DNA of 64,000 nt, from the NCBI GenBank assembly GCA_016787065.1, contig JAEUVD010000047.1, positions 1 to 64,000 of the forward strand, read 5' to 3'. The notes below the pieces were generated by a model that was not told the DNA's origin, ran no database searches, and was given only the letters and a program-made list of their open reading frames with translations. This stretch comes from Chitinophagaceae bacterium. Lineage in GTDB: Bacteria > Bacteroidota > Bacteroidia > Chitinophagales > Chitinophagaceae. Below are positions 62,301-64,000 of this stretch, piece after piece. The stretch's first letter is position 1. Each line of letters opens with the position of its first letter. The position numbers were made by a program, and so were the translations under genes.

Positions 62301-64000
62301 ACCACTTTCCCAAGTAACCTTTCCGTCACCTTTATTCGTAGCTAAAAACTGTACATACCTTCCTTTAAAAAACGAATCGGCCAATTCATAATCACATAAT
62401 GTTTTATCCGATGTACCGGCTATGTAAAAAACCTTCTTATTCGAGTATAATTCTGCTTCAATCGCATTCACTTCGGAAACAAATTCTTTTAGATTTCTTG
62501 TATCCGGAATTTCAAAATGTTCATCCGTACTTTTTAATTCTAACCAAGTATTCGATTGAGAGTTTAAAAAATCATGATCCTCACTCGACACCGGTAATAA
62601 GTTTAAGAGCCCTTTGTAATCTTTAAAAACACGCATTAAATCATGAGTATCATGTTTTAAATCGATAGCTGCAAAGCTTTTAAATATAATGCCTTGTCCG
62701 AGTAAAATCTGAGGCACGATATAAGCCCCCTTCAAAGGCGAACCCAGGAAGATGAATTTAAAATCTGAATGACTTGAGAGTTGATTAAATAATGGTTTAT
62801 CAACAACCAATAAATGACGAGCTACCAAACCACCCATGCTGTGAGCTACCAAATGAATGCATTGATTGCCAGCCTTGGTTTGAAGTAAACGAAGTTGTGC
62901 TGCTAATTTTTGCGATGCTTCTTTAATTGATTTACGCCAATCATACGGAAACACCACTACATCATACTGTTGTTTAAAATGTTCAACAAACGGACCGTAA
63001 GATTTACTGGCCACAGAAAGCGCTTCAATGTTAGATTTAGGATTAGTAAGATCAAGCTTAGATACAAAACCACCTCGAATCATTTCACCATCGGCTAAAA
63101 ATATTTTATTCGCTTTAGTGCCTTTCGTTGTTTCATATAAATTAGAACCCAAGATTCCCGGTATTAAAACAAGAATTGGTTTCTTACCGGTAATATGCGC
63201 TAAATCTGCTGGTGTTGAAAGCTCTTCTCCGGTTTGCCATTTAGAAAGTAGTCCACGTTCCTTAACCGACATCTCATCCTGAACCGTAAAATATTTTTTC
63301 CATTCTGGAATATCAGCCGTTAAGGCTGTTACCAATGCCATTCTGGAATCTTTATTATTGAAATACGAAAAGTGATTCACTTCTTTATGCTGCGTTAGCA
63401 TGGTATATATGCTTCCTTTTCGACGAATCCCTTTATCCATCGACTCGGTATCTACCACCCAATCATTATCGTGTAGATAAAAGAGATTAAAGAGAATGGT
63501 TCCTAATCCCTTCAAACTAAACGAGGCTACCCCATCGCCTGCAATAACCGCCAAGGGGGCATTGATTGTAACACTTGGCATATTGAGCATACGTTGAAAA
63601 CCACCATCCGGAACCATTGCTTCTAAACCGGGCAATACAGAATTATTATCCTTCAAAGAATAAATAGCAACTATAATTTTCTTTATTTTATTGACTACCT
63701 CACCGTAACCCGGTGCAGCAACTCGAATAACGTTCACAAGGGCATTGAGGTAATCAACATACTTATCGCTTAAAAGAGTTGTTCCGGCAGCCGGACAAGC
63801 CACTCGTATGAAGCGTTCAATTGCAATTTGTTTTGTTCGAATTACTTTTTCTATTTCACGAATGGTTTGAAGATCATCTGTTCTGGAAGGATCAACTACT
63901 TTAGAAAAGGCCACTTTACCTTGCTGACAAGCACTCAACACATCGCCAACAATTCCTCCTCTAGAATGTGACACTACATGCAAGGTGATATTATCGGGAA
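59361..64000 (-). CDS. Giant protein: two alpha/beta-hydrolase domains, CHAT protease, C-terminal helical repeats (5' partial)
   Basis: The frame is open past the window edge, so the start is missing; 1545 residues are visible. The first hydrolase (DUF7379-like) has its nucleophile in 'HVVSHSRGG' and likely Asp and His in 'LHDNDWVVDT' and 'VNHFSYF'. A second, LCAT/lipase-like, begins 'KPILVLIPGILGSNLYE' (near 63180), with Ser in 'LVAHSMGGLVAR' (near 62840), Asp in 'KGDGKVTW' and His in 'DTIHGDLA'. A middle region (about 61.6-62.1 kb) recalls the N-terminal fold of M17 peptidases ('IVVGLGEMEKLTG'). A CHAT caspase-like domain (about 60.35-61.0 kb) has the catalytic His in 'IIHLAGHG' and Cys in 'VFINCCHIG'. 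The C-terminal quarter is TPR-like. Function is unknown. Confidence 0.88.
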   Translation of the reverse strand, partial: PDNITLHVVSHSRGGIVGDVLSACQQGKVAFSKVVDPSRTDDLQTIREIEKVIRTKQIAIERFIRVACPAAGTTLLSDKYVDYLNALVNVIRVAAPGYGEVVNKIKKIIVAIYSLKDNNSVLPGLEAMVPDGGFQRMLNMPSVTINAPLAVIAGDGVASFSLKGLGTILFNLFYLHDNDWVVDTESMDKGIRRKGSIYTMLTQHKEVNHFSYFNNKDSRMALVTALTADIPEWKKYFTVQDEMSVKERGLLSKWQTGEELSTPADLAHITGKKPILVLIPGILGSNLYETTKGTKANKIFLADGEMIRGGFVSKLDLTNPKSNIEALSVASKSYGPFVEHFKQQYDVVVFPYDWRKSIKEASQKLAAQLRLLQTKAGNQCIHLVAHSMGGLVARHLLVVDKPLFNQLSSHSDFKFIFLGSPLKGAYIVPQILLGQGIIFKSFAAIDLKHDTHDLMRVFKDYKGLLNLLPVSSEDHDFLNSQSNTWLELKSTDEHFEIPDTRNLKEFVSEVNAIEAELYSNKKVFYIAGTSDKTLCDYELADSFFKGRYVQFLATNKGDGKVTWESGIPKELKEDNRVFYVDTIHGDLAADEDNFAGIADLIKTGRTQLLPAAEPMDRSVGEIISYHNDPELFSRDIKDIESGLFGKRRSRKTNQQPILNISIKCGDLKYTKYPIMVGHFKNDAIVSAESVVDRYLNKRLTMKHELKIYPEEIGSSDVFYNKSNTPASIVVGLGEMEKLTGSKLERTISQGALNYILSCSNRSSNEESFGLSVILIGSSYAGLSLETSLKAIINGVQNANSILHNRNSGMKLISELEIVELYEDKAVQTLKFLVNETETNKFNNNLRLAQRKINKVQGRRKRILSENREDWWSQMRIVRTDDQRLLKKDMMNFEYSASSLSAKVDKRNNIANMRVINANIEQLASMQTWDLEKAKLIFELLVPNDFKSAVRNQQHIQLQLDFHSAQIPWELLHDTRAYIKPLATQVGIIRRLEFDNANIAISYVNENTALVIGDPDLNNPEHQLPGARQEAEHVRDLLTVNGLQVKPLIFSDDISIINELNLNQYKIIHLAGHGNYEEQNDLNSGMLIGDGIYLSNVDIQNLWYVPDLVFINCCHIGKVTPKGMTNSMNKHGLAASLSLELIKKGVKCIIAAAWAVDDLAAKNFTEVFYDLLLRDNDRKNFGEAVRGAREDTFLKFGNKNTWAAYQCYGDQFYMFDDKQGSSAKKAPYFDEDEIKVDLENLLLRMDVDKDDLNYLVSRIKEIEKRVEDSNIPMSSILFYLVGKCYAELRYYDEAVINLEKAILRPGSKLPDDAEEKLCLMRYKKYFFEMRTSGKSLEDMEKNMKKMKDILQVNGTAERYNLLASSYKTMACFEKSATKRKQLLKEAEAHYRSGYTIIKRDSGNLIYPLSNFLAIQFMSEFGKAKINTASYLKWLQDDYELCKDKLDQSDFWDLMAKANMLFVKTLVTVRSKSFQLHFDELKEAIRHAWKEGGTVSKKLSELEHLDILIGLLNHHPAAKIKPEMKFLEELKTYITQLQNSDKQNVFE

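Overview
This window is AT-rich chromosomal DNA from a member of the Bacteroidota, most likely from the Chitinophagales/Saprospirales side of the phylum; the rank is inferred from gene content. Evidence: many large secreted proteins, several with type IX secretion (T9SS) type-A C-terminal domains; others ending in a 'WSANP'-type module plus a dockerin-like calcium pair; promoters with the Bacteroidota -7 element TAnnTTTG; and family markers such as DUF2805, a 67K-type SppA, and an ECF sigma factor paired with an anti-sigma/beta-barrel fusion. I saw no rRNA, tRNA, CRISPR array, insertion sequence or prophage.

Layout. 1-16.2 kb: three giant secreted proteins sharing one C-terminal module, with a TPR/LuxR-type regulator among them. 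16.3-20.3 kb: a minus-strand photolyase operon (DUF2805, SDR, FeS (6-4)-type photolyase, cry-DASH); the cry-DASH frame is cut by one in-frame TAG. 20.5-30.3 kb: secreted M43 protease, NdpA-like nucleoid protein, malate dehydrogenase, an ECF sigma / anti-sigma-barrel / PKD lipoprotein operon, an ALDH7-type dehydrogenase and a small membrane protein. 30.36-32.70 kb: a T9SS protein flanked by two copies of an unusual element: a 94-nt core between inverted arrays of a 7-bp repeat.

32.7-35.5 kb: a candidate RiPP locus with a 74-aa peptide carrying a GCLTCG motif, a hairpin terminator/attenuator, a DUF692 (MNIO) oxidase with all expected metal ligands, and a partner protein, followed by a GNAT acetyltransferase and a DinB-like protein. 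35.5-56.8 kb: mostly housekeeping and envelope genes (recR, trhO, sppA, folK, NamZ-like, DUF721, glycosyltransferase, M19 dipeptidase, TMTC-like protein, halogenase-like flavoprotein) and three T9SS exoproteins including a CotH kinase/lamin-tail protein. 57.1-58.8 kb: an apparent operon of a KirBac potassium channel, an exported barnase-type RNase and a barstar-type inhibitor. 59.4-64 kb: a very large protein, cut by the window edge, joining two alpha/beta-hydrolase domains, a CHAT caspase-like protease with its His/Cys pair, and helical repeats.

The best candidates for undescribed systems are the MNIO/small-peptide locus, the hydrolase-hydrolase-CHAT protein beside the KirBac/RNase/inhibitor operon, and the 7-bp inverted-array element. 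A further pattern is that at least five genes have the -7 promoter element exactly 4 nt before the start codon, which suggests leaderless transcripts.
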